Assembly: GCF_001656035.1 (NCBI RefSeq)
Contig: NZ_CP010029.1
Coordinates: forward strand, 1,082,885-1,146,884
Direction of reading: 5' to 3'
Source of the DNA: Yersinia entomophaga
Lineage (GTDB): Bacteria > Pseudomonadota > Gammaproteobacteria > Enterobacterales > Enterobacteriaceae
Length of the DNA: 64,000 bases
In this document: piece by piece, positions 47,691 through 56,797 of the stretch
Position numbering within the stretch: position 1 is the stretch's first letter
How the letters are laid out: every line of letters begins with the position of its first letter
Program-made: the position numbers and the translations under genes
Notes under the pieces: model-generated
Seen by the model: the letters and a program-made list of their open reading frames with translations, nothing else
The model's database searches: none
What the model was told of the DNA's origin: nothing

Positions 47691-49625
47691 TCAGGCGGCT
47701 GGGCGGGCGATCACATTCCGGGTTTCCATACGGACTTCCGCGATGACAACCTCGATTTTATCGCTCTGACGGTAAACCACTTCACCGTTGATTTGTACGG
47801 TGCCGGTTTCCTGACTGCACACCATCTCATCACGCACCGCGTGAATAAATGGCGCAGGAATAAAGGCGACCGCGCCGTTATCCAGTAAACGAATGCGTAA
47901 ACCACCGCGAGTCACATCGATAATTTCCGCTGGGAAACGGGTATCGGTACCCGCGCTTGGCTGTAAATAACGGGCGTACAGCCAGTCACCTACATCGCGC
48001 TCGGCCATACGGTTCAGGCGGCGGCGTTCGGCCAGTTGAACGGTAATCTCTTCCTGCGGTTTTTCGGCCTGTTGACCGGTAATCACCGCTTTCAGCAGCC
48101 GATGGTTAACCATATCGCCGTATTTACGAATTGGCGATGTCCAGGTGGCGTAAGCCTCTAAACCTAAGCCAAAGTGCGGGCCTGGCTCGATGCTGATTTC
48201 CGCAAAGGTCTGGAAACGACGAATACGGCTATCGAGGAACTGGGTTGGCAACGAATCAAGATGGCGACGCAGTTCGCAGAAGCCCGGTAACGTCAGTAGA
48301 GCTTGAGGATCGGCTTCCACTTCGTTGGTTTTCAGCACTGCCGCTGCCTGCTCGACTAGGGCCGGGTCAAAACCGGTGTGAACGTTATAGATTCCAAAGC
48401 CCAGACGCTCGCGCAGCACAATGGCAGCACAGACGTTGGCGGTAATCATGCATTCTTCCACAATGCGGTTGGCAATGCGGCGTTGCTCAACGATGATATC
48501 CAGCACTTCGCCTTTCTCACCCAACAGGAAGCGGTAGTCTGGACGATCTTTAAACACCAGCGCATTCTTCTGACGCCAGGCGTTACGCGCGTTACATACG
48601 CGTTGCAGCAGCTTGATTTGCTCAGCGATTTCGGCGTTCTGCGGCTGCCAGTCACCTTGATTTTCCAGCCAGTCAGACACTTCATCGTAAACCAGCTTGG
48701 CTTTAGACTCGACCCAGGCGACAGAAAATGAAATATCATCGCCCAGCGTACCGTCTTCGGCGATGGTAACCCGACAAACCAGTACCGGACGGCGCTCATT
48801 CGGACGCAAAGAACACAGGTTATCGGACAGATCTCGCGGCAGCATCGGGATGTTGAAGCCCGGTAGGTAGTTGGTGAAAGCACGTTTACGCGCAATCAGA
48901 TCCAGCTCGCTGTTTTCGTCCACGTAGGAGGTCGGATCGGCAATGGCGATAGTCAGCAACAGATTGCCGTCGCCTTTGTCTGCCACATGCAGCGCATCGT
49001 CCATATCTTCGGTGCTGGCGCTGTCGATAGTAACGAAGTTCAGTGCAGTTAAGTCTTCACGCTCCAAACCGTCCTGCTTTAGTTCTGCGGCCACCATGGT
49101 TGGCGCTTCGCGCTCCAGATTATGACGGGAGAGGGTGACCCACCACGGAACGAAATGATCGTCGGCATGAGTGATAAAGGCGGTTAAATCAGCGTTGAAA
49201 GCGCGATCGCCTTTTAGCGGATGGCGGCGCATTTCGGCTACGGCCCAATCACCGTTTTGGAAATCGTGGGTTAACTCGCGTACCGGACGACAAGGGATAG
49301 CATCCCGCAGCAAAGGATGGTCTGGAATAATCGACAGGCGGTCATCTTTTCTCTGCACTTTACCGACAAAGCGAGAGAGAAAAGGCTCGACCAGAGACTC
49401 TGGCTCAGCAATTTCACGATCTTTTTCGGTATGAAGAGTGGCGACTATACGGTCGCCGTGCATGACCTTCTTCATATACGGCGGTGGGATAAAGTAACTT
49501 TTCTGCCCATCTACCTCAAGAAAGCCAAAGCCTTTCTCAGTCCCTTTTACCACGCCTTCAACGCGTGGGGTCTGAGTGTGAAGTTGCTGTTTAAGCTGCG
49601 CCAGCAGCGGGTTATCTTGAAACAT
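47691..49625 (-). CDS. rnb: Exoribonuclease II
   Basis: Processive 3'-5' exoribonuclease of the RNB family, a main mRNA decay enzyme. The 644-residue length equals E. coli RNase II. It has N-terminal cold-shock domains (about 15-180), the RNB catalytic domain with [13 protein letters not shown] (metal-binding Asp), and a C-terminal S1 domain ending ETRNVIARP. The frame is open up to 49700, but the ATG at 49625 gives the family start [16 protein letters not shown]. Confidence 0.97.
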   Translation of the reverse strand: MFQDNPLLAQLKQQLHTQTPRVEGVVKGTEKGFGFLEVDGQKSYFIPPPYMKKVMHGDRIVATLHTEKDREIAEPESLVEPFLSRFVGKVQRKDDRLSIIPDHPLLRDAIPCRPVRELTHDFQNGDWAVAEMRRHPLKGDRAFNADLTAFITHADDHFVPWWVTLSRHNLEREAPTMVAAELKQDGLEREDLTALNFVTIDSASTEDMDDALHVADKGDGNLLLTIAIADPTSYVDENSELDLIARKRAFTNYLPGFNIPMLPRDLSDNLCSLRPNERRPVLVCRVTIAEDGTLGDDISFSVAWVESKAKLVYDEVSDWLENQGDWQPQNAEIAEQIKLLQRVCNARNAWRQKNALVFKDRPDYRFLLGEKGEVLDIIVEQRRIANRIVEECMITANVCAAIVLRERLGFGIYNVHTGFDPALVEQAAAVLKTNEVEADPQALLTLPGFCELRRHLDSLPTQFLDSRIRRFQTFAEISIEPGPHFGLGLEAYATWTSPIRKYGDMVNHRLLKAVITGQQAEKPQEEITVQLAERRRLNRMAERDVGDWLYARYLQPSAGTDTRFPAEIIDVTRGGLRIRLLDNGAVAFIPAPFIHAVRDEMVCSQETGTVQINGEVVYRQSDKIEVVIAEVRMETRNVIARPAA

Positions 49626-49781
49626 ATCGTCCAGTGAATGGTGTAGTGAGTCGAGTGATTCGCGGCTGACAGTTTTACGCGAATCAGCCGCGTCGGGCAA
49701 GCGTCATATCACTCTGATGCACAAATCCCTTAAATAATTCAGGGCATAATGAATGCCCTGCATAAGAGAAATATTTCTAAC

Positions 49782-52088
49782 TCAGGCAATACGTTGCGAG
49801 CGTGGCTCTTGCCACGGACGTATCACCACCGGAATAGATTTGGACGTTGGCGTATGGGTTTGATCGCCAAAACTTGATAGCGGGACTAATGGATTGGTTT
49901 CCGGATAATAGGCCGCCAGATTGCCACGGGGAATGTCATAACTGACCAGTTTAAAACCGTTAACCTTACGGGTAATACCGTCATTCCACAGCGTTTCAAT
50001 TTCTACCTGATTACCATCCGCCAAACCTAAATCCGCCAAATCCTGCGGGTTGATAAACAGGACTTCCCGCTGCCCATAAACGCCCCGATAGCGATCGTCC
50101 AATCCGTAAATGGTGGTGTTGTATTGATCGTGAGAACGAAGGGTTTGTAGCACGAAAGGCGCGTTGGTATTGCCAATCTGCGGGAACAGACTGTTTGGTA
50201 AAGGCGCGTCGCTGAACTCGGCTTTTCCGCTGGCAGTGGCGAATTTCAATTCGGCGGCGGTACTGCCGAGATAGAAACCGCCCGGCTGCTCGCAACGGGC
50301 GTTAAAATCGCTAAAACCCGGCACTGTGGCGGCGATATGGTCGCGAATCAAGTGATAATCGTCCGCTAACGCTAGCCAGTTCAGTTTATCGCAGCCCAGC
50401 ACTGCATCGGCGATGGCACAGACAATGGCGGTCTCCGAACGTTGGCTATCGGACAGCGGTTTACCCACGCCTTCAGAAGCGTGCACCATGCTAAAGGAGT
50501 CCTCTACGGTGATGTATTGCGAGCCGGTGGCTTGCATATCTCGTTCGGTACGCCCCAACGTCGGCAGAATTAAGGCGTCGGCACCGGTCACCAAATGGCT
50601 GCGATTCAGCTTGGTGCTGATATGCACGGTTAAATCACAGCAGCGCAGCGCCTGAGCGGTCCGTTGGGTATCCGGTGCAGCGGCGGCCAGATTCCCACCC
50701 AGGGCTATCAAAACTTTCACTTCACCACGCAGCATGGCTTCCAGCGCTTCCACGGTATTGTGACCGGCTTCTCTCGGCGGAGTGAAATCAAAGTGTGCGG
50801 CCAGTCGATCCAACATAGCGGCGGACGGTTTTTCGTCGATACCCATGGTTCGGTTGCCCTGTACGTTGCTGTGACCACGTACCGGACACAGGCCCGCTCC
50901 CGGTTTACCGAGCTGACCGAACAGCAACTGCATGTTGGTCATTTCCCGCACCGTGGCCACGGAGTGCTTGTGCTGAGTAATGCCCATTGCCCAAGTGAAA
51001 ATAACCCGTTCGGCATGCTGGTAAACCCGTGCAGCGTGGCGCAGCTGCTCTTCGCTCAAGCCTGATTGTTGGGTGATTTTCTGCCAGGAGGTGCGGTCGA
51101 CGGCGGCAAAGTAGGCGGAAGAGCCTCGCGTATGCAGATCGATAAACGTCTGATCGAAAATGCCGTCTAACCCCATAGAGAGCTGCTCGCGATGCGTTTC
51201 CAGCAGGGCTTTCACCATACCGCGCACCGCCGCCATATCACCGCCTAAATTCGGCTGATAATAGGATGAGCTGATCGGAGAAGACTTCGGCGTAAGCAGC
51301 TCAATCGGGTTCTGCGGGTCGGCAAAACGCTCCAGACCGCGTTCCCGCAGCGTATTAAAACTGACAATGCGCGCGCCGCGATCCTTGGCGTGACGCAGGC
51401 TGTGCAACATTCGCGGATGATTGGTGCCGGGATTTTGGCCAAAGACAAAAATGGCGTCCGCCCGTTCAAAATCTTCCATACGAATGGTGCCTTTACCCAC
51501 GCCGATACTTTGGCTTAGCCCGGTGCCGCTGGCTTCATGGCACATATTCGAACAATCAGGAAAATTATTCGTACCCAGCATTCGGCCAAACAGTTGGTAT
51601 AAATAGGACGCTTCGTTACTGGCGCGACCGGAGGTATACAACTCTAACTGATTCGGATTATTCATCGCGCCGATGTGATGGGCAATCAACCCCAACGCTT
51701 CTTCCCAGCTTACCGGGCGATAGCGGTCGCTGCTGGCATCGTAGCGCATTGGGTGGGTAATACGGCCTTGGTATTCCAGAAAGTAATCGCTTTGCTGGCT
51801 AAGCGTTGTCACGGTATGCGTGGCGAAGAATTCTGGATCGACGGCTTTGCGCGTAGCCTCCCAACTGACGGCTTTGGCACCGTTCTCGCAAAAACTGAAG
51901 GTGCTGTGATTATCATCACCCCAGGCACAGCCGGGACAGTCAAAACCTTTGACCTGATTGACCCGCAGCAGATTACGGATATTGGCAAGCGCACGTTTGC
52001 TGTCCAGCACAAAACGGGTCGTAGCTTCCAGGGAACCCCAACCACCGGCTGCGGCAGTATAAGGTTTGATCGATGGTTTGAATTTCAT
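49782..52088 (-). CDS. YdeP-like molybdopterin oxidoreductase (FdhF/YdeP family)
   Basis: A 768-residue member of the FdhF/YdeP family in the DMSO-reductase superfamily. It matches E. coli YdeP along its length: start with AAGGWGSLEAT, GFDCPGCAWGDD with two Cys, YTSGRASNEASYLYQLFGR, NNFPDCSNMCHEASG, GQNPGTNHPRML, RGHSNVQGNRTMGI, TKLNRSHL, and the MGD-binding DQYNTTIYGLDDRYRGVYGQRE near the C-terminus. YdeP is linked to acid resistance in E. coli; its substrate is unknown. No signal peptide, so cytoplasmic. Insert between rnb and nth. Confidence 0.9.
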   Translation of the reverse strand: MKFKPSIKPYTAAAGGWGSLEATTRFVLDSKRALANIRNLLRVNQVKGFDCPGCAWGDDNHSTFSFCENGAKAVSWEATRKAVDPEFFATHTVTTLSQQSDYFLEYQGRITHPMRYDASSDRYRPVSWEEALGLIAHHIGAMNNPNQLELYTSGRASNEASYLYQLFGRMLGTNNFPDCSNMCHEASGTGLSQSIGVGKGTIRMEDFERADAIFVFGQNPGTNHPRMLHSLRHAKDRGARIVSFNTLRERGLERFADPQNPIELLTPKSSPISSSYYQPNLGGDMAAVRGMVKALLETHREQLSMGLDGIFDQTFIDLHTRGSSAYFAAVDRTSWQKITQQSGLSEEQLRHAARVYQHAERVIFTWAMGITQHKHSVATVREMTNMQLLFGQLGKPGAGLCPVRGHSNVQGNRTMGIDEKPSAAMLDRLAAHFDFTPPREAGHNTVEALEAMLRGEVKVLIALGGNLAAAAPDTQRTAQALRCCDLTVHISTKLNRSHLVTGADALILPTLGRTERDMQATGSQYITVEDSFSMVHASEGVGKPLSDSQRSETAIVCAIADAVLGCDKLNWLALADDYHLIRDHIAATVPGFSDFNARCEQPGGFYLGSTAAELKFATASGKAEFSDAPLPNSLFPQIGNTNAPFVLQTLRSHDQYNTTIYGLDDRYRGVYGQREVLFINPQDLADLGLADGNQVEIETLWNDGITRKVNGFKLVSYDIPRGNLAAYYPETNPLVPLSSFGDQTHTPTSKSIPVVIRPWQEPRSQRIA

Positions 52089-52299
52089 GATTAATGGCCG
52101 CAGATGTTGTTTCGAATAAGTAAATTATTATTTAAATACTTGAGAATAATTTGTCACAAGTCTAGTGCGGCGGCGGGAGGGCGTCTAATCGAATGCCGCA
52201 ATCGCGGCATAGAGGATATTTATCGCGGTAAAATAGCGTTGATTTGGGATGAGGCTAGGCTGTGAAGCGCGGCTTTGCGGGATAGCAGGGCGAACATCA

Positions 52300-52941
52300 T
52301 CAGTTTTCCGGGTAAACCTTATCTTTAAATTCGCATAAATCTTCAATAATGCAGGAACCACAGCGAGGTTTACGGGCAATACAGGTGTATCTGCCGTGTA
52401 AAATCAACCAGTGGTGACAGTCCTGCTTGAACTCGGCGGGCACGACTTTCAGCAACTTTTCTTCAACCTGATCGACATTCTTACCAGGGGCAAAGTGGGT
52501 GCGGTTACAGACCCGGAAAATATGGGTATCGACGGCGATAGTCGGCCAACCAAAAGCGGTGTTCAGTACCACGTTGGCCGTTTTGCGTCCCACCCCCGGC
52601 AGTGCTTCCAGTGCCGCCCGATCCTCCGGTACTTCCCCCTGATGTTTTTCCAGCAGAATGCAGCAGGTTTTAATCACATTTTCCGCTTTGGTATTAAACA
52701 GCCCAATGGTTTTGATATAGGACTTCAAACCGTCCACGCCCAAATCCAGTATGGCCTGCGGCGTATTCGCCACCGGATACAGCTTGGCGGTAGCTTTATT
52801 GACGCTGACATCAGTTGCCTGTGCCGATAGCAGCACCGCAATGAGTAGCTCAAACGGGCTGGTAAACATCAATTCGGTGGTTGGGTGCGGATTGTTCTCG
52901 CGCAGGCGAGTCAAAATCTCGATGCGTTTCTGTTTATTCAT
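52300..52941 (-). CDS. nth: Endonuclease III
   Basis: Bifunctional DNA glycosylase/AP lyase that removes oxidised pyrimidines. The 213-residue protein has the helix-hairpin-helix LPGVGRKTANVVLN with catalytic Lys120, Asp138 in AVDTHIFRV, and the [4Fe-4S] cluster motif CIARKPRCGSCIIEDLC. The ATG overlaps the rsxE stop (TGATG), so nth is the last gene of the rsx transcript, as in E. coli. Confidence 0.98.
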   Translation of the reverse strand: MNKQKRIEILTRLRENNPHPTTELMFTSPFELLIAVLLSAQATDVSVNKATAKLYPVANTPQAILDLGVDGLKSYIKTIGLFNTKAENVIKTCCILLEKHQGEVPEDRAALEALPGVGRKTANVVLNTAFGWPTIAVDTHIFRVCNRTHFAPGKNVDQVEEKLLKVVPAEFKQDCHHWLILHGRYTCIARKPRCGSCIIEDLCEFKDKVYPEN

Positions 52942-53636
52942 CAGGCTTTCTCAACCATTCCTTTGGGCACCGCCTCAGCGGCGACTCGCCGGGCTTTACG
53001 GGCTTTCATTTTTTCATCAATCACATATTTTACTGCCAGTAATAATCCGAGGCCGATAAAAGCGCCGGGCGGCAGCATGGCCAGAAGAAACGGACTATCC
53101 AGATGCACGATTTGAACCCGCAGCACCTTAGCCCAGTTGCCCAGCAGCAGATCTGCGCCGTCGAATAGGGTGCCGTTGCCCAGAATTTCCCGCAGCGAAC
53201 CGAGAACAAACAGAGCGCCGGTTGCGCCTAACCCCATTGCCAGCCCGTCCAGCGCCGAGAGCCCGATTGGATTTTTGGCAGCATAAGCTTCGGCGCGGCC
53301 AATCACGATACAGTTGGTCACGATAAGCGGAATAAAGATCCCTAAAGACTGATATAAACCAAAGGCATAAGCATTAATCAGCATTTGAACCGTGCTCACT
53401 ACCGAGGCGATAATCATCACGTAAATAGGGATGCGAATCTCGTTTGGCACCCAACGGCGTAGGGCTGAAACGGCCGTATTGGTACAGACCAGCACCAACG
53501 TCGTCGCCAGCCCCAGCCCAAGGGCGTTAGTCGCGGTGGAGGAGACCGCCAGCAAAGGGCACAGCCCCAGCAATTGCACCAGCGCAGAGTTATTCTTCCA
53601 CAACCCTTGCACCATCAAATTCTTAGCTTCACTCAT
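52941..53636 (-). CDS. rsxE: Electron transport complex subunit RsxE
   Basis: Membrane subunit of the Rsx/Rnf complex, which keeps SoxR reduced (off). The 231-residue protein has about six membrane helices; the motifs [18 protein letters not shown] and [20 protein letters not shown] are typical of RnfE, with the membrane Cys residues shared with RsxA. It overlaps rsxG by 4 nt and nth by 1 nt. Confidence 0.97.
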   Translation of the reverse strand: MSEAKNLMVQGLWKNNSALVQLLGLCPLLAVSSTATNALGLGLATTLVLVCTNTAVSALRRWVPNEIRIPIYVMIIASVVSTVQMLINAYAFGLYQSLGIFIPLIVTNCIVIGRAEAYAAKNPIGLSALDGLAMGLGATGALFVLGSLREILGNGTLFDGADLLLGNWAKVLRVQIVHLDSPFLLAMLPPGAFIGLGLLLAVKYVIDEKMKARKARRVAAEAVPKGMVEKA

Positions 53637-54262
53637 TGTTCAACTCCGCAAGTTGGCAGGGTAGACAGCCTGGCTGGCAGGGTTTCCATAAACAGCGCGG
53701 TATTTTTAACGGCGCGAACTACCGCCCTTGGGGTGATGGTGGCACCGGTAAATTGATCGAAAGTACCGCCGTCTTTAATGACTGCCCAGCGCTTATCGTC
53801 TTTGCCTTCAACCTGTTGATTACTGAAACGGGTAATCCAGTCAGAAATGCGAATATCAATTTTATCTCCCAACCCAGGCGTTTCGTGATGTTCCATCACC
53901 CGGCTGCCGAGGACTTTACCTTGAAAATCTGCGCCAACCAACAGCTGAATAGCACCGGAATAGCCATCTGGCGCGGTACTCTCTATGGCGGCGGCAACGG
54001 GCTTGCCGTCTTTACGCGCCAGATACAGGCGATGTGGCGCGGTGTTGCCTAATGCCGGATCAGTGACAACGTAACACTCACCCTGCATATCGTTATCGTA
54101 TAACTCTGCGGGAACCACTTGATCTAACAATGCCTTCTGCTGCAAGGCTGCCTGATGAGCAATGGTATTTTGTGTCAGGCTGTTCACTACGGCGGTCAGG
54201 CCGGTGGCCAGCGCGGCAAAGACGGCCAGCGTCACGCCGTGACGTTTCATGGTAGCTAGCAT
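53633..54262 (-). CDS. rsxG: Electron transport complex subunit RsxG
   Basis: Periplasm-facing flavoprotein subunit of the Rsx complex. One N-terminal membrane helix and an FMN-binding domain in which Thr175 (FTGATIT) is the expected covalent FMN attachment site. Also visible: [11 protein letters not shown]. 209 residues, family-typical. The stop overlaps the rsxE start; 10 nt from rsxD. Confidence 0.97.
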   Translation of the reverse strand: MLATMKRHGVTLAVFAALATGLTAVVNSLTQNTIAHQAALQQKALLDQVVPAELYDNDMQGECYVVTDPALGNTAPHRLYLARKDGKPVAAAIESTAPDGYSGAIQLLVGADFQGKVLGSRVMEHHETPGLGDKIDIRISDWITRFSNQQVEGKDDKRWAVIKDGGTFDQFTGATITPRAVVRAVKNTALFMETLPARLSTLPTCGVEQ

Positions 54263-54272
54263 GGCACTCTCC

Positions 54273-55355
54273 TTACTTGTGGCCGTAAACGCGTGGCTGG
54301 GTGTAATGATCGATCAACGGCACGGTGATATTCGCCAGTAGCACGGCAAAGGCGACGCCGTCCGGATAGCCGCCGTAAACGCGAATTAACCAGACCAGCA
54401 ACCCGATCAGTGCGCCAAAAATCAGGCGACCACGCGGTGTCGTGGAGGCGCTAACCGGATCGGTCGCAATAAAGAAGGCCCCCAGCATGGTCGCGCCAGA
54501 GAACAAATGCAGCAATGGTGAACCGAAGCTTTCCGGTGCCAGCAGCCAGCTTAATCCGGCGCAGACGCTCAAAGACAGCAGAAAACTGAACGGAATATGC
54601 CAGTGAATGACTTTTCGCCACAGTAAGAACAGGCCGCCGGCTAAAAAGCCAAGGTTAATCCACTGCCAGCCTAAACCGGCCAGAACGCCGCCAAATAGCG
54701 GTTGCTGTAGAATTTCTCTCGCCGGCAGGCTGCGCAGCGAGGTTTTGAAGCTGTCCAACGGCGTCGCCTGGCTGACGCCATCATAGCCTAGCTGTAAATC
54801 ACGAATGCTCGCGCCTTGAGAGGTGTGGCCGGTAAAAATGGTCAACAGACTGTCGTAAAAACCAATGCTATTGGCTTGCAGGCTGATCGGGGGCATCCAG
54901 CTGGTCATTTGCACCGGGAAAGAGATCAGCAACACCACATAACCCACCATCGCCGGATTGAAAGGATTTTGCCCTAAACCGCCATACAATTGCTTGGCAA
55001 TGACGATCGCAAAAAAGGTGCCCAACACGATCATCCACCACGGAGCCAGCGGCGGCAGGCTAATTCCCAGTAGCAAACCGGTAAGTAGCGCAGAATTGTC
55101 GGCCAGCCGCGTTTTAATCGGCTGTTTACGTAAAGCCAGCACTGCACTTTCGGTCAGCACTGCGGTTATCATGGCCAGCACCATCTGAATCAGGCTACCA
55201 AAACCGAAGAAATAGGTCTGAGCGGCGATGCCGGGAAGACAGGCCAGCATCACCAGCAACATAATGCTGCGGGTGCTGCGCTGATTATGAGTGAAAGGGG
55301 AACTGGCTATTTGTAACCCTTTGGTGAGGGTGTGTTGCACTGGCCTGAATTTCAT
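54273..55355 (-). CDS. rsxD: Electron transport complex subunit RsxD
   Basis: Membrane flavoprotein subunit of the Rsx complex with about nine membrane helices. The expected covalent FMN site is Thr198 in [10 protein letters not shown]. Other family segments are [19 protein letters not shown] and [13 protein letters not shown]. 360 residues, slightly longer than in E. coli. Unlike in E. coli, it does not follow rsxC directly: an AraC-family gene on the opposite strand and almost 0.5 kb of intergenic DNA lie between, so rsxDGE-nth needs its own promoter. Confidence 0.97.
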   Translation of the reverse strand: MKFRPVQHTLTKGLQIASSPFTHNQRSTRSIMLLVMLACLPGIAAQTYFFGFGSLIQMVLAMITAVLTESAVLALRKQPIKTRLADNSALLTGLLLGISLPPLAPWWMIVLGTFFAIVIAKQLYGGLGQNPFNPAMVGYVVLLISFPVQMTSWMPPISLQANSIGFYDSLLTIFTGHTSQGASIRDLQLGYDGVSQATPLDSFKTSLRSLPAREILQQPLFGGVLAGLGWQWINLGFLAGGLFLLWRKVIHWHIPFSFLLSLSVCAGLSWLLAPESFGSPLLHLFSGATMLGAFFIATDPVSASTTPRGRLIFGALIGLLVWLIRVYGGYPDGVAFAVLLANITVPLIDHYTQPRVYGHK

Positions 55356-55841
55356 GAAGTTACAACCATAGGTTCGTATAGGTAATCAAGGTTCTTAACG
55401 TTGTTGTGCGCCGCCGGGCGGGGTACTTGCCGGGGAAACACACTTGGCCATTAGGGATATATTGGGCTGGCGCATTCTACCCTAATCACGGCAAGGGTAA
55501 TACGTCTTAATTATAAGGGTATTATCCCGATAAAGGAGAAATGATTAAACGATGCTAATCGGAAGGTGATTATTCGCAGTGTACATTTCTCTTGCATTTC
55601 TGCACTAATTAGTGACAACGCATTCGGTAAAAATGCACTTTTATTTATGTGGCTACCGGTTTGTTACTTAAAAGTAATGAAAGTCGCATCAAAAAAGCAA
55701 GGCTTGTATATTAATGTAAATTAACTAACACCATGTATTTATACGTATTATTTGTTGATTTTAGCCTTGGCTAAAAAACCATTGGTTTCAGGTCAGATTA
55801 ATGTAGTATGCAGTGTAATTATATATTTGAAGATCTCAGTA
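55356..55841. other. Divergent region between rsxD and the Rob-like regulator
   Basis: 486 nt between two diverging genes. A possible -10 for rsxD on the minus strand is TAGAAT (55474-55479), without a good -35. A perfect 12-bp palindrome CACTAATTAGTG lies at 55603-55614. At 55532-55558 a consensus ribosome binding site (AAAGGAG) is followed 2 nt later by ATG and a stop after five codons, which looks like the relic of a gene start. AT content increases towards the regulator. Confidence 0.45.
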
Positions 55842-56729
55842 ATGATGAACGAAGACGTATTGTTTATTGAAGAACTTATTGAATGGATCGAAATTAATTT
55901 AGAGAAAAGACCGACGTTGGATGATGTTGCCAAAATCTCGGGTTATTCAAAATGGCACCTACAACGGAAGTTTAAAAGTATTGTCGGCCTGCAACTGGCG
56001 TCTTATATCCGTGGTCGGGTTTTGACTCGCGCGGCGGTGGCGCTGCGTATTTCTCGCCGTCCTATCATCGAAATTTCCGATGCGTTGGGCTTTGACTCGC
56101 AGCAAACTTTTACCCGTACGTTTAAGAAACGTTTTGGCACCACGCCCAACCATTTCCGTCTACAGGATAAATGGAACGTAGAGGGCATGATCCCGCGCTT
56201 TAGTTTCTATGAGAACTATACGCCGGAGATTAAACCTCTGACGCTGGAAGCCAAAGAGCTGGTCGGTATTACTCGCCGTCTGAACTTTGATGAACGTAAT
56301 CTATGCAGCGGACAGCATGCGTCCTGCATGGCAATGAAGGATGAGATTCTGCTCGATTTCTTTAAGGAGATGAATTTCACCAGCCAGCGGATTTATGCGG
56401 TTTTCTCAGTCGATCCTGACGAGCGAGATCAAAGCAGCTTCTATTACTCAACGGCGGTAGATAAAGATCAGCGCCATGAGTTGCATGGTAATAGCGAAAC
56501 CAACAGTTTCACTATCCCAGGGGGGGAATTTCTGTCTATTTCTCATCAGGGTAGTGCGAAGGAATGCGTGAAGTTTTCTTCTTATTTGTTCAATGAGGTT
56601 TTGCCGAAGATTCGAGAGGAAGTGAAGGGCAGCATTGAGATGGAAGTGATTGAAGTAGAGCACTGTCATTCGGAAGCGAAAATGCGTGATATCGACGTGG
56701 TATATCAGTATTTGATTTCCGTAGATTAA
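55842..56729 (+). CDS. AraC-family regulator, Rob/SoxS/MarA-like with effector domain
   Basis: A 295-residue two-domain regulator. The N-terminal 110 residues carry the double helix-turn-helix of the MarA/SoxS/Rob group (GYSKWHLQRKFKSIVG, SYIRGRVLTRAAVALR, ALGFDSQQTFTRTFKKRFGTTP). The C-terminal half (about 125-295) resembles the GyrI-like ligand domain of Rob. The start is at ATGATG (55842/55845); an upstream frame to 55752 has no support. It is wedged between rsxC (convergent, 68 nt gap) and rsxD (divergent), splitting the rsx operon. MarA/SoxS/Rob proteins control oxidative-stress and efflux genes, so a link with the SoxR-reducing complex is plausible but unproven. Confidence 0.88.
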   Translation: MMNEDVLFIEELIEWIEINLEKRPTLDDVAKISGYSKWHLQRKFKSIVGLQLASYIRGRVLTRAAVALRISRRPIIEISDALGFDSQQTFTRTFKKRFGTTPNHFRLQDKWNVEGMIPRFSFYENYTPEIKPLTLEAKELVGITRRLNFDERNLCSGQHASCMAMKDEILLDFFKEMNFTSQRIYAVFSVDPDERDQSSFYYSTAVDKDQRHELHGNSETNSFTIPGGEFLSISHQGSAKECVKFSSYLFNEVLPKIREEVKGSIEMEVIEVEHCHSEAKMRDIDVVYQYLISVD

Positions 56730-56797
56730 TCCAGTTTTCACTCCCCGCATCTGATCGTTCGGCCATCCAAGTAACGGGATGGCCGATGACGCTGATT

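Noticed and set aside
52411..52830. 139-codon plus-strand frame
   Set aside because: Lies entirely inside nth on the other strand.
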